A DNA stretch of 17,104 bases from a bacterium (GCA_021818045.1 JAKAFF010000008.1:1-17104); one strand, 5' to 3'. Shown: positions 1 to 7,416, numbered from the stretch's first letter. The notes: generated by a model from the sequence alone, not told the origin. Program-made: numbers and translations.

Positions 1-127
1 CTGCTTGTGAACTTGTCAACACTCTACGCCTGGAAGAGGAAGAAGAAAATTATATCCCCTTTTTTAATCGGGGTGGTGACATTTTAACTTTGGTGGACCC
101 CGGTGACATTTTAACTTTGGATTGACA
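1..127. mobile_element. Probable end of an IS element (IS21-like), cut by the window edge
   Basis: The first 127 bases contain two identical 19-bp direct repeats near what looks like an element terminus. Read from the gene side, the boundary begins TGTCAA at 127, giving the 5'-TG...CA-3' end typical of IS21 and related DDE elements. IS21-family ends are known to carry several internal copies of a short repeat. Two forward frames are open from base 1 (to stops at 85 and 123), but I recognise neither as a transposase C-terminus. The other end and any target duplication lie outside the window. The family assignment is inference; the repeats are directly visible. Confidence 0.5.
75..120. repeat. 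Two tandem 19-bp repeats of GGTGACATTTTAACTTTGG
   Basis: Identical copies lie at 75-93 and 102-120, separated by 8 bp (a period of 27 bp). Terminal arrays like this are typical transposase-binding sites at IS ends. They lie about 16 bp beyond the stop codon of the adjacent glycosyltransferase. Confidence 0.9.
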
Positions 128-136
128 TGAAAATTT

Positions 137-898
137 TTACAACTGCAGAATCGTTCGGTCTTCTTCCTGATTTTTTTCGCGATATTTTTCTTGCCAATCT
201 ATCGATTGGCCCCACCACTTAGATAACCGTGCAGTTTTTTGGTTGGAAAAGTAGTTTAAATCGCGCAGCACATAATGGTTAATGCGCAATAATTCGGTAC
301 AGATGGTCGGAGATATTGGGCCCTCGAAGGGAATCCCATTTGTTGTAAGTTGGCGAAAAGGCTCTTTATAGATGGCAAAGTGAGGACTTTCGCATATGAG
401 CACGCGATCGGGGCGAACGATGGGTTTGACATGGTGATTGACGCCAAGGTCTTTGGGGAATCGGTAGGTCAAGGCTTCTATCAGGCGTTGGTTGGGATCT
501 ATTTGAGGGACGCAAGAGGTGCCAAATAGCTGCCAATTGACCCCAATGCCGCCGGCGTGTTCGAATCGATCGAGAATCGGGGGGAGGGTTTTGGATACGG
601 GGGAAAAGAGGAATTCATCGATATCGAGAAGTGCAAGCCATTTGTACTTTTGGGCTTTGTGTATCGCGCGCTCATAGGCCAGGCACTGGATCTCGTTCCA
701 TTCCACGATATTGCTATGTTCTAGAGGCCAATGGGTTAGCTCGATCAGATCTTTATAAGGCTTTAAAACAGACTGAAAATCGTCAGTACTGAGGTTGTTG
801 AAAAGAAAAAAGCGCTCAAATCCCACCTTGAGGTGGAATTCGATCCACTCCTTGAGGTAGGGGGCTTCATTGCGAAAAATAGCGGCGATGGCGATCAT
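137..898 (-). CDS. Glycosyltransferase, GT92 / Glyco_tranf_2_4 type
   Basis: A 253-residue protein with no signal peptide. The N-terminus MIAIAAIFRNEAPYLKEWIE is typical of the GT92 / PF13704 glycosyltransferases, a GT-A fold in which this strand and the R-N-E helix bind the nucleotide sugar. The metal-binding DxD motif is seen as D92-I-D-E-F. Sugar donor and acceptor cannot be read from sequence; related bacterial enzymes modify surface glycans. The ATG overlaps the stop of the upstream rhomboid-like gene as ATGA, so the two are probably translationally coupled. The C-terminus stops 10 bp short of the inferred IS boundary and ends abruptly, so the last residues may have been lost to the insertion. 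Confidence 0.82.
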   Translation of the reverse strand: MIAIAAIFRNEAPYLKEWIEFHLKVGFERFFLFNNLSTDDFQSVLKPYKDLIELTHWPLEHSNIVEWNEIQCLAYERAIHKAQKYKWLALLDIDEFLFSPVSKTLPPILDRFEHAGGIGVNWQLFGTSCVPQIDPNQRLIEALTYRFPKDLGVNHHVKPIVRPDRVLICESPHFAIYKEPFRQLTTNGIPFEGPISPTICTELLRINHYVLRDLNYFSNQKTARLSKWWGQSIDWQEKYREKNQEEDRTILQL

Positions 899-1698
899 GG
901 CTTTTTTTTCGAAGAAATGTTTTCCATCCTCTTTTTCTCGTCAGCCGTCAAAGAGTTGGGCCCTTGGCGCGAGATTTTTTCGAGCATTGCATCCATAAAT
1001 TGGTCGTCGTCTAAAACGGGGGCTCCAGAGTGGATGTCATAGATCTTGGGCCCCCCTTGAGGACGTGTCCTTTTTTCAAAAACTTGCAAAAATCTTTTTT
1101 CAAAAGGGTGAAGGAAGGCAAAAGGGCTCTTTTTTCTCCAAACGAGGAGGGTAAAAAAATAGCCAAATAAGGCGCTTGCAGCAAGACCTGTGACGCTGAC
1201 CCAATTGAGGTTCGAGACCTCTACAAACAAAGTGAACGCAATTAAGGCGATAATGAGGCGATCTGCCCGGATGGGGAAGGCAGAAAAAAGAAACAAGCGC
1301 GCCCCCTCATTGAGCATGATCCAAGAGATTAAAAGGGCAAAAAGAGGCGCTGAGGCGCCAGCGAGGGTAGAATGGGTCCAGGCAAGGGGCGCAAGAGAGG
1401 CCATAGCTGCAAACAGCGTAGCCCCGAAATAAAGGGATAAAAATCGGATGACGCCAAAGCGCTCCATGAGCAAAGACCCGCATACCCAAGTCAGGTAAAG
1501 GTTCAAAGCCAGTTGCAATAGCCAAGAGATCGAAAGACGCCCCATCTCCACGAAGGGGTAGGTAACAAGTTCCCAAGCATGCCAATGGGTGATTCCCTGC
1601 CAGGAGAGCGATAGCTCCATTTGCACGGGATGGATCAATCCTCCAACAAGCGTTGTGAGGCCGATGATAAGGACCAAAATTTTGATGGTAAGCCGCAT
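895..1698 (-). CDS. Rhomboid-family membrane protein, apparently catalytically degenerate
   Basis: 267 residues with about six hydrophobic segments between residues 1 and 187, then a soluble tail of about 80 residues. Rhomboid landmarks are present in order: W-E-L-V-T-Y-P-F near 42-49, a TM2-like stretch with L-N-L-Y-L-T-W near 65-71, and G-A-S-A-P at 114-118, where active rhomboids have GxSG. The TM6 segment near 169-180 (V-T-G-L-A-A-S-A-L-F-G-Y) has no histidine where the catalytic His normally sits, and the TM2 histidines are missing too. It is therefore probably a pseudoprotease or chaperone-like rhomboid. The tail, with a D-D-D-Q-F-M-D-A-M-L-E-K-I-S pattern, resembles the DUF6576 domain found after rhomboids in other bacteria. 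It is first in a two-gene reverse-strand unit and diverges from rpmE. Confidence 0.7.
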   Translation of the reverse strand: MRLTIKILVLIIGLTTLVGGLIHPVQMELSLSWQGITHWHAWELVTYPFVEMGRLSISWLLQLALNLYLTWVCGSLLMERFGVIRFLSLYFGATLFAAMASLAPLAWTHSTLAGASAPLFALLISWIMLNEGARLFLFSAFPIRADRLIIALIAFTLFVEVSNLNWVSVTGLAASALFGYFFTLLVWRKKSPFAFLHPFEKRFLQVFEKRTRPQGGPKIYDIHSGAPVLDDDQFMDAMLEKISRQGPNSLTADEKKRMENISSKKKP

Positions 1699-1721
1699 AT
1701 AAATATTTTTAGCAGAAGCTC

Positions 1722-1750
1722 TTGAATTTTTCTAGTTACACCGGTATCTT
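1722..1750 (+). promoter_or_regulatory. Candidate sigma70-type promoter of rpmE-prfA-prmC
   Basis: TTGAAT at 1722-1727 and TATCTT at 1745-1750 are separated by exactly 17 bp, 26 bp upstream of the rpmE start. Both boxes match consensus at four of six positions. It lies in the short intergenic region shared with the divergent rhomboid-like gene. Confidence 0.5.
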
Positions 1751-1775
1751 TAGAGGTCTAATTGAGAGGCAACCC

Positions 1776-2090
1776 ATGAAAAAAGACAAACATCCTAAAT
1801 ACCAAGAAGTGCTCTTTGAAGATTCTGCAACAGGAACCAAGTTTATCATTGGCAGCACATTGCAACCAAAAGAAAAAGTGCAACACGAAGGGAAGGAATA
1901 CCCCTTTTATCGCGTGCCTGTTTCTTCTGCATCCCACCCATTCTATACAAAAGCTACCCAATTTGTGGATGCCGAGGGCCGCGTAGATAAGTTTACGAAG
2001 AAATATCAGCGCAAATCCGCTGAGGTCAAAGAGTTGCAAGTAAAGCAAGAAGAGGCCAAGAAAGAAAAAGTCAAAGCTAAGAAGAAATAG
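1776..2090 (+). CDS. rpmE: 50S ribosomal protein L31, type B (zinc-independent form)
   Basis: A 104-residue protein starting MKKDKHPKYQEVLFEDSATG, a clear L31 N-terminus, with the conserved S-x-S-H-P-F-Y-T near residue 52. It has no C-x2-C zinc ligands, so it belongs to the B (C-minus) type. The C-terminal 25 residues are a lysine/glutamate-rich tail. L31 sits at the central protuberance and helps bridge the subunits. The frame is open upstream to a TTG at 1722, but the ATG at 1776 is preceded by GAGAGG (1764-1769) with 6-bp spacing and matches the family N-terminus. The downstream neighbours prfA and prmC follow as in Chlamydia. Confidence 0.93.
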   Translation: MKKDKHPKYQEVLFEDSATGTKFIIGSTLQPKEKVQHEGKEYPFYRVPVSSASHPFYTKATQFVDAEGRVDKFTKKYQRKSAEVKELQVKQEEAKKEKVKAKKK

Positions 2091-2108
2091 TCGGGTGGAT
2101 TTAAGAGC

Positions 2109-3173
2109 ATGAGGGAAAAGGTTCAGCGACTTTTAGCCCGTCTTCTAGAAGTTGAAGAACTCCTCGGGCATCCGGAGACGTTATCCGATCAGAAGCGCTA
2201 CCGCGAATTAACGCAGGAGCACTCTCAGATCGCCCGTCTCAAAGACGTCTGGGACCTCCTTCAGCAAAGGGAAAAGCAGTTCAAAGAAAATGGCGAGCTG
2301 CTCTCTTTAGAAAAAGATCCCGAGATGGTGGTGCTTCTCAAAGAAGATATCACCCGTCTTGAAGCGGAGATTGCAGAGGCTACCAAGGAAATAGAGGCAC
2401 TCCTTGTGCCTCCCGATCCTCGCGATAGCCGCAGTATTATTTTGGAACTGCGCGCAGGCACTGGCGGAGATGAGGCGGCCCTTTTTGTGGGGGACTGCGT
2501 TCGAATGTATCAGTACTATGCCGGGAAAAAGGGGTGGAAATGCGAAATCCTATCCACTGCCGAATCGGAAATTGGCGGATACAAAGAGTACATCATGTCT
2601 TTGTCTGGGCAAAACGTCTTTCGCCTCATGCAGTATGAGGCTGGGACGCATCGGGTGCAGCGCGTTCCCGATACGGAGACGCAAGGGCGAGTGCACACCT
2701 CCGCGATTACGGTGGCCGTTTTAGTCGAGCCCGATGAAGATGAGCACATCGTTATCGAAGAGAAAGACTTAAGGATTGATACCTACCGCGCCTCGGGTGC
2801 TGGGGGGCAACACGTCAATCGGACCGATTCCGCGGTGCGCATTACGCACATTCCCACAGGTACAGTTGTCGCTTGCCAAGAGGAGCGAAGCCAGCACAAA
2901 AACAAAGACAAAGCGATGCGCCTTCTCACAAGCCGCATAGCTGAAGAGCAAAGGCGTAAAGCGCACCAGGAGATGTCGGCGCTGCGTCAATCGCAAGTGG
3001 GGAGCGGCGATCGATCTGAGCGGATCCGCACCTACAATTTCCCCCAAAACCGGGTGACCGATCACCGGATTGAGCTGACGCTTTATAAGCTCGATCGCGT
3101 AATGGAGGGAGATCTCGATGATCTCACCATCCCTTTAGTCAACCACTTCTATCAACAAATGTTGCAACAGTGA
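2109..3173 (+). CDS. prfA: Peptide chain release factor 1
   Basis: A 354-residue class I release factor that ends translation at UAA and UAG. The GGQ motif that triggers peptidyl-tRNA hydrolysis is at 232-234. The stop-recognition tripeptide is P187-D-T (P-x-T type, where RF2 has SPF), which assigns it to RF1. The N-terminal ~100 residues are the helical domain 1. It lies 18 bp after rpmE and overlaps the GTG start of prmC by 4 bp. That coupling makes sense because PrmC methylates the GGQ glutamine (Q234). Confidence 0.97.
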   Translation: MREKVQRLLARLLEVEELLGHPETLSDQKRYRELTQEHSQIARLKDVWDLLQQREKQFKENGELLSLEKDPEMVVLLKEDITRLEAEIAEATKEIEALLVPPDPRDSRSIILELRAGTGGDEAALFVGDCVRMYQYYAGKKGWKCEILSTAESEIGGYKEYIMSLSGQNVFRLMQYEAGTHRVQRVPDTETQGRVHTSAITVAVLVEPDEDEHIVIEEKDLRIDTYRASGAGGQHVNRTDSAVRITHIPTGTVVACQEERSQHKNKDKAMRLLTSRIAEEQRRKAHQEMSALRQSQVGSGDRSERIRTYNFPQNRVTDHRIELTLYKLDRVMEGDLDDLTIPLVNHFYQQMLQQ

Positions 3174-3994
3174 AATCGATCGGCGAGGTCCTTAAACTGT
3201 CGGTTGGTTTTTTGCAAGAGCGCCACATCGAGCGCCCCCGCCCCATTGTGGAGGCGCTTTTGAGTTTTGTGTTGCACATGAAAAAAATGGATCTCTATCT
3301 GCAATACGACAAACCCCTTTTGCAAGAAGAGCTGCAAATGTTGCGCAACCTCATCAAAAGGTGCGCCCAGGGAGAGCCAGTAGAGTACGTAGTCGGGGAA
3401 GTGGAGTTTTTTGGGTGCCAGATCCAAGTAGATCGGCGCGTTTTAATTCCGCGCCCTGAAACAGAGATTTTGGTAGATCTCATCGCCAAAGAGGTTTCAT
3501 CTGGAGTGGTGTGGGATATCTGTAGTGGGTCCGGCTGCATTGGAATTGCATTGAAGAAAAAACACCCAGCTCTCCAGGTAACTCTTTCAGATCTTTCAAA
3601 CGATGCCATGGCTATCGCTTTGCAAAACGCGCACATCAACCAAGTAGAAGTAGAATGTTTGCAAGGAGACCTATTTGCCCCATTTGCAGGGCGGCAAGCA
3701 GACGTCATTGTCTGCAATCCTCCTTACATAAGCGCTATGGAGTATGAAACGCTTGACCCATCCGTTCGGTTATTCGAACCAAGGCTTGCTCTAGAGGCGG
3801 GAGTTAAAGGGATCGAATATTATGAAAAGATCGCATCTCTTTTGCCCCTCTATCTGAAACCTGAGGGCAAGCTCTACTTAGAGATTGGTTCCACGCAAGC
3901 GGACGCCGTGCATGCGATTTTTGGCCAAGGCAAAGTACTGCGCGATTGGGCAAATCACCCCCGTTTCTACGTCATTTCTCATTGGAAGGGATAA
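3170..3994 (+). CDS. prmC: Release factor glutamine N5-methyltransferase
   Basis: 274 residues. PrmC (HemK) transfers a methyl group from SAM to the GGQ glutamine of release factors. The SAM-binding loop is D-I-C-S-G-S-G at 116-122 and the catalytic N-P-P-Y is at 183-186. The linker P-R-P-E-T-E at 94-99 is also family-typical. The N-terminal ~75 residues form the release-factor-binding helical domain. The GTG start overlaps the prfA stop (GTGA). The 3' end overlaps the convergent paralogue gene by 23 bp. It is the last gene of the first half of the translation cluster. Confidence 0.95.
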   Translation: MKSIGEVLKLSVGFLQERHIERPRPIVEALLSFVLHMKKMDLYLQYDKPLLQEELQMLRNLIKRCAQGEPVEYVVGEVEFFGCQIQVDRRVLIPRPETEILVDLIAKEVSSGVVWDICSGSGCIGIALKKKHPALQVTLSDLSNDAMAIALQNAHINQVEVECLQGDLFAPFAGRQADVIVCNPPYISAMEYETLDPSVRLFEPRLALEAGVKGIEYYEKIASLLPLYLKPEGKLYLEIGSTQADAVHAIFGQGKVLRDWANHPRFYVISHWKG

Positions 3995-5573
3995 AGCGCA
4001 TATCTTGCGGCAGATCCAAAGCATCTAGAAAAGCTTTTTGTGCATTTGGCGAAGCAGCTATAACCAATCGAAGGAAGTTGCGCAAACATTTGTAACGCTC
4101 CTCCAGGATCTGTCTTGCATCGACGTTGCGCGCTCGGCCAAATGTATAGCCGCAGTATTGTCTTAGCTCTTGCAAGGAGATGCCATCAAATGTGCCCCTG
4201 TTTTTGGCGTCGACTAAAATTCTCATCAACATATTGACAATGACACCCCGGTCGATCCCTTGCTTACACGTAATTTGATAGGTAGAGCAAACACTGTAGT
4301 TGCCCAATTGTGCAGCGCCGGCAAGCCCTCTTTGAGCTGCATCGGCCAGTTGGCTCAGAGCCAAGATCACATTGAAGCCTAAAAGCAAGGTTCCAGATAA
4401 TTGTTTGGAATGCACCAAACTTTCCCATGCCGAAGTGCCTTCTAGGTGGGAACATGCATTCTGAAAGCGCTCCTGCGCTTTTGCAAAGGCGCTATAAGAC
4501 ATCGATTTTTCGGGAAGGACCAAAGCTTCGTGATCGCGCACTTGCTGGGCGAAATCTTTCGCAGATCGAACAGAGGCAAAGCGCCCTTTTCCAGAGTGGG
4601 CAGGTCCATCCATGGGGAGTGCAAATGCGTGCAATGGGGAATTAGGTTTTGCAGCTTTTTCTAACATCCTATTGCGCCGTTGCTGGGGGCCCTTGTGTCT
4701 CTCTGCGCCTTCGAGAATGCCTTGCGTGTGAGTGACGTGCGGGCATTGCATGTTTTCGCGCAGTTGCAGTGTTGCATTAAAGATCGAGTAATCTTGATGC
4801 GTAGGATTGGGCCCGGCACTTGTATGAAAGCGCCCTCTGCCAACTACCCACGTCCCAAGGTGCGCGTTGTGATTGCCGAGGTTATACGCGTTATATTGCA
4901 ACCCTTTGCTCGAAACGCTGATGAGAGAACCTATACCCCGCCAGGGGTGGCGTATGATGTGGGCCGCTTTAGCCATCCGTGAATCGCAGTGAACACTTGC
5001 CGCTTTTCGGCGCGCAAGCTCCATCATGCTGCCCAAATCTTTGCATGTGTATTGCGCTTGTTCTGGGGCTCCCTGCAGCAATCTTTCTCCTAAAGTCTCA
5101 TACACCGACATCCCTTCTGCATGATTATGGATGATGTCAGCTGCGATCTGTAAAAAAAGTATGCAAGGGTGTGTATGATCTGTTTTATTGTTTTGATAGG
5201 CGCTATCGTGGAGCGCTTGGCATACCCTCTGCTGGATCTTTTCCCGATGATCTGAACGGGTGTGTAGCAAGGGGGTGTGGCAAATCATATTTTGAATTTG
5301 GCGTACAGCGCGCAAGAGCGTCTCTTGCCCTTTTCCCAAGGACTTCGGAAGAGGAAAGGTGCCAAGATGGAATTTGAGAAGAGCTAGGCAATTGGCCGAG
5401 ATCAGATTGCGTTCGTGTCTTGTGGGGAGATAAGCGACTTTTGAGGGTTGGGCGGAGGTTCTAGAGGCTGCTATGGGGACAACAGAGGGCATGGGTACAG
5501 CGGATTGTTGAAGAGATGGACCTTTCTCATTGTAGTTTGTGTGGTGATTTTGAATAGATTGAATGAATCCCAT
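3972..5573 (-). CDS. Putative SopB/IpgD-like phosphoinositide phosphatase, paralogue 1 (candidate effector)
   Basis: 533 residues; I do not recognise it as a named chlamydial gene. It carries a Cys-x5-Arg loop, C436-K-Q-G-I-D-R442, preceded by beta-like Y-Q-I-T and followed by a helix (V-I-V-N-M-L-M-R-I-L). The Lys next to Cys is a hallmark of phosphoinositide phosphatases such as SopB, IpgD and INPP4 (C-K-S-x-K-D-R). From memory, SopB has its catalytic Cys460 in 561 residues and IpgD its Cys438 in about 538, very close to this layout. Other blocks shared with the neighbouring paralogue are T-R-H-E-R-N (51-56), L-Q-Y-N-A-Y-N-L-G-N (225-234), T-S-A-G-P-N-P-T-H (251-259) and F-A-L-P-M-D-G-P (317-324). 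The first ~47 residues are polar and Ser/Pro-rich, with no Sec signal or TM helix, compatible with type III secretion but not proof. The residue after Arg is Gly rather than the usual Thr. Function is inferred. Confidence 0.6.
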   Translation of the reverse strand: MGFIQSIQNHHTNYNEKGPSLQQSAVPMPSVVPIAASRTSAQPSKVAYLPTRHERNLISANCLALLKFHLGTFPLPKSLGKGQETLLRAVRQIQNMICHTPLLHTRSDHREKIQQRVCQALHDSAYQNNKTDHTHPCILFLQIAADIIHNHAEGMSVYETLGERLLQGAPEQAQYTCKDLGSMMELARRKAASVHCDSRMAKAAHIIRHPWRGIGSLISVSSKGLQYNAYNLGNHNAHLGTWVVGRGRFHTSAGPNPTHQDYSIFNATLQLRENMQCPHVTHTQGILEGAERHKGPQQRRNRMLEKAAKPNSPLHAFALPMDGPAHSGKGRFASVRSAKDFAQQVRDHEALVLPEKSMSYSAFAKAQERFQNACSHLEGTSAWESLVHSKQLSGTLLLGFNVILALSQLADAAQRGLAGAAQLGNYSVCSTYQITCKQGIDRGVIVNMLMRILVDAKNRGTFDGISLQELRQYCGYTFGRARNVDARQILEERYKCLRNFLRLVIAASPNAQKAFLDALDLPQDMRFIPSNEK

Positions 5574-5621
5574 AGGGATATCTATTATAGCGGGATAATT
5601 ATTTATAATATACTAAAATGA
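5574..5621 (-). promoter_or_regulatory. AT-rich gap with candidate promoter of paralogue 1
   Basis: The 48-bp gap between the two paralogues is strongly AT-rich. On the reverse strand it holds AGTATATT (5607-5614), a -10-like motif 33 bp before the ATG, and a second TATAAT (5584-5589) 10 bp before it. No good -35 or Shine-Dalgarno sequence is seen. Similar AGTATAAT motifs precede paralogue 2 and the small ORF ending at 11084. Confidence 0.35.
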
Positions 5622-7289
5622 TTATTGTTCATTGGATGGGACAAAGTGCATGTCTGGAGGGAGATTTAAGTCGTCTAAAAAGTTTCTTTGTTGCTGTGGT
5701 GTAGCATGGCTCAGAAGATTGAGAAAATTGCGTAAAAATTTATAACGGCTTTCTGCAATTTGGCGCGCATCCACATTGAGAGCCCGGCCAAATGTATAGC
5801 CGCAGTATTGTTGCAGTTGTCTGGGGGTGATGCCGTCAAATCCGCCCCTGTTTTTAGCATCTACCAAGATCCGCATCAAGATGTTGACAACCGCCCCGCG
5901 ATCGACCCCTTGTTTACAGGTGATCTGGCATGTGGAATCAACGTTATAACCCTCCTTTTGCAGTTGTACGCTGCAAGCCCTCTTGTTTGCCGCTGCATGA
6001 ATCATGTAACGAAGCGCAAAAATCGCATCAAATCCGAGAAGCAGAGTTCCGGACAATTCATTTTTATCATACAGCTTCATCCATGTATCAGTTCCCTCTA
6101 AATGGCTCAGTGCATTGTGAAAGTGCTTTAGTGTGACCTCGACAGAGTCGGCGGCTATTGTTGCTTCGGGAAGAACCAGCCCTAAAGAGTCCCTTTCTTT
6201 GAATAGTTCCCTTGTAAAATCCTGACTTGTTCCGACGGTTGCAAAGGCTTTTTTCCCAGCGCGTGGAGGACCGTCCATGGGAAGTGCAAAGGCATGAAGA
6301 GGGTGGCCTGTCTCGTTTGGTTTTGCTAACATTACATCTCTGCGCTGTTTGGCGCCGCCTCCTTCTGCGCCTTCAAGGATCATCTGTGTGTGCGTGGGCC
6401 TTTTTAAGTTTTTGCGCAATTGTAAGACAGCGTCAAAAATGGGGTAATTCGGGTGTGTTGGATTGGGACCTGCGCTTGTGCGAAAATGGCTTGATGCATC
6501 GATGACCCATTTGCCGAGCTCAGCATTGTAATTTCCTAGATCGTAAGCATTATATTGAAGACCAAGTGGGGAACGGCTTACAAGCGTTCCCGCAACCCGG
6601 CTGGGGTGGCGGATGCTGTAACCTATTCTGCCAAGGAAGGAGCTATGGTTATGTGTGGATGTCTGAGTGCGTGCTTGGTCCATGATTTGTTGAAACTCTT
6701 TCAGCGTGTATGATGAGGGTGATTGATCTTCACCCAATTCATCTAGGAGTCTTTTGCCTAAAGCTTCATAGGCGCTCATCCCTTCTGAACGATTGTGGAT
6801 GATATCGGAGGCTATATGTAAAAAATGGACTAAAGGATCTTTCTCGGATGTTTTAAGTGCTTGATAAACAGAATGTTTCAGGGCTTTACAAATCATATTT
6901 TGCAGATTTTCGCGAAAATCGGAGCAAACGGATAAATGAGACTCTTTTGTTGGGGGGTGGCAAATCAGTGTGTGAATTCGGACCACTAATGCTCGCAGCT
7001 CTTGGTAGGCTGCGTCTGGCTGACCTTCTGGCAATTCGGCTTTGCCGAGCGTTTGTTGGAGCAAGGCGAGACAGTTGGCTGAAATTACATTTCTCTCATG
7101 TCTTGTGGGAAAAGCCTGTACTCGTTCAGCAGGCAATGGGGGTGTGTTTATAGGAGGTGGAGGCGGTTTTTGTTGTGCGAAAAGACGGGAGATCGAGGCG
7201 CATATTCGTGTCCATAACTCAGCAACTATTCCATTGTCCATTATTCCGATATTTATGAAAAAGTTGTAAAATGCTGTTGTTAATCCCAT
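5622..7289 (-). CDS. Putative SopB/IpgD-like phosphoinositide phosphatase, paralogue 2 (candidate effector)
   Basis: 555 residues, homologous to its neighbour along nearly the whole length. By my ungapped hand count, 69 of the last 98 residues are identical. The P-loop is C458-K-Q-G-V-D-R464-G, and the four other blocks (T-R-H-E-R-N, L-Q-Y-N-A-Y-D-L-G-N, T-S-A-G-P-N-P-T-H, F-A-L-P-M-D-G-P) are kept in the same order. The N-terminus is longer, with a hydrophobic beginning and a run of five prolines near residue 45. The chosen ATG shares ATGGGATT with the paralogue's start; an alternative is the ATG at 7241 (MDNGIVAEL). The gene diverges from ffh and separates it from prmC. Cys-phosphatase activity on phosphoinositides is inferred from the motif and layout; another Cys-dependent phosphatase is the main alternative. 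Confidence 0.6.
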   Translation of the reverse strand: MGLTTAFYNFFINIGIMDNGIVAELWTRICASISRLFAQQKPPPPPINTPPLPAERVQAFPTRHERNVISANCLALLQQTLGKAELPEGQPDAAYQELRALVVRIHTLICHPPTKESHLSVCSDFRENLQNMICKALKHSVYQALKTSEKDPLVHFLHIASDIIHNRSEGMSAYEALGKRLLDELGEDQSPSSYTLKEFQQIMDQARTQTSTHNHSSFLGRIGYSIRHPSRVAGTLVSRSPLGLQYNAYDLGNYNAELGKWVIDASSHFRTSAGPNPTHPNYPIFDAVLQLRKNLKRPTHTQMILEGAEGGGAKQRRDVMLAKPNETGHPLHAFALPMDGPPRAGKKAFATVGTSQDFTRELFKERDSLGLVLPEATIAADSVEVTLKHFHNALSHLEGTDTWMKLYDKNELSGTLLLGFDAIFALRYMIHAAANKRACSVQLQKEGYNVDSTCQITCKQGVDRGAVVNILMRILVDAKNRGGFDGITPRQLQQYCGYTFGRALNVDARQIAESRYKFLRNFLNLLSHATPQQQRNFLDDLNLPPDMHFVPSNEQ

Positions 7290-7327
7290 ATTATATACAT
7301 TATACTAAATAATTTAGTTTATTTGTA
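7290..7327 (-). promoter_or_regulatory. AT-rich region with candidate promoter of paralogue 2
   Basis: On the reverse strand AGTATAAT lies at 7299-7306 and a second TATAAT at 7290-7295 directly abuts the annotated ATG. The sequence 17 bp upstream (TACAAA, 7322-7327) is only a weak -35. If AGTATAAT is the -10, transcription would start within a few bases of the ATG at 7289, giving a nearly leaderless mRNA, or a leader of about 50 bases for the alternative ATG at 7241. Confidence 0.35.
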
Positions 7328-7416
7328 TATAAAAACTCTGCGAAATGGGTTGGGATCTCTTCTCTATTTTTCTCCTTGAAAAGCAAGTTCTTTTTATCGT
7401 ATTCTGTTTGGTGATT

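Noticed and set aside
75..120. CRISPR array
   Set aside because: Only two repeats with an 8-bp spacer, at an element end; no further copies or cas genes.
1..125. Open forward frames at the left edge (stops at 85 and 123)
   Set aside because: Both are too short to recognise and they run through the terminal repeats; no transposase motif is visible, so no gene is called.
4602..4622. A-L-P-M-D-G-P as a WPD-loop general acid of a classical tyrosine phosphatase
   Set aside because: It lies about 115 residues before the Cys, much farther than in classical PTPs, and lacks the Trp; kept only as a conserved block.
3972..7289. Recombination artefact or assembly duplication explaining the paralogues
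   Set aside because: The copies differ at about 30 percent of residues even in the best-conserved end and have different N-termini, so this is an old duplication.
7345..7416. Upstream extension of ffh giving a hydrophobic leader
   Set aside because: Ffh is cytosolic and the family begins at MFG; the leader would be an unsupported fusion, and lies in the divergent promoter region.
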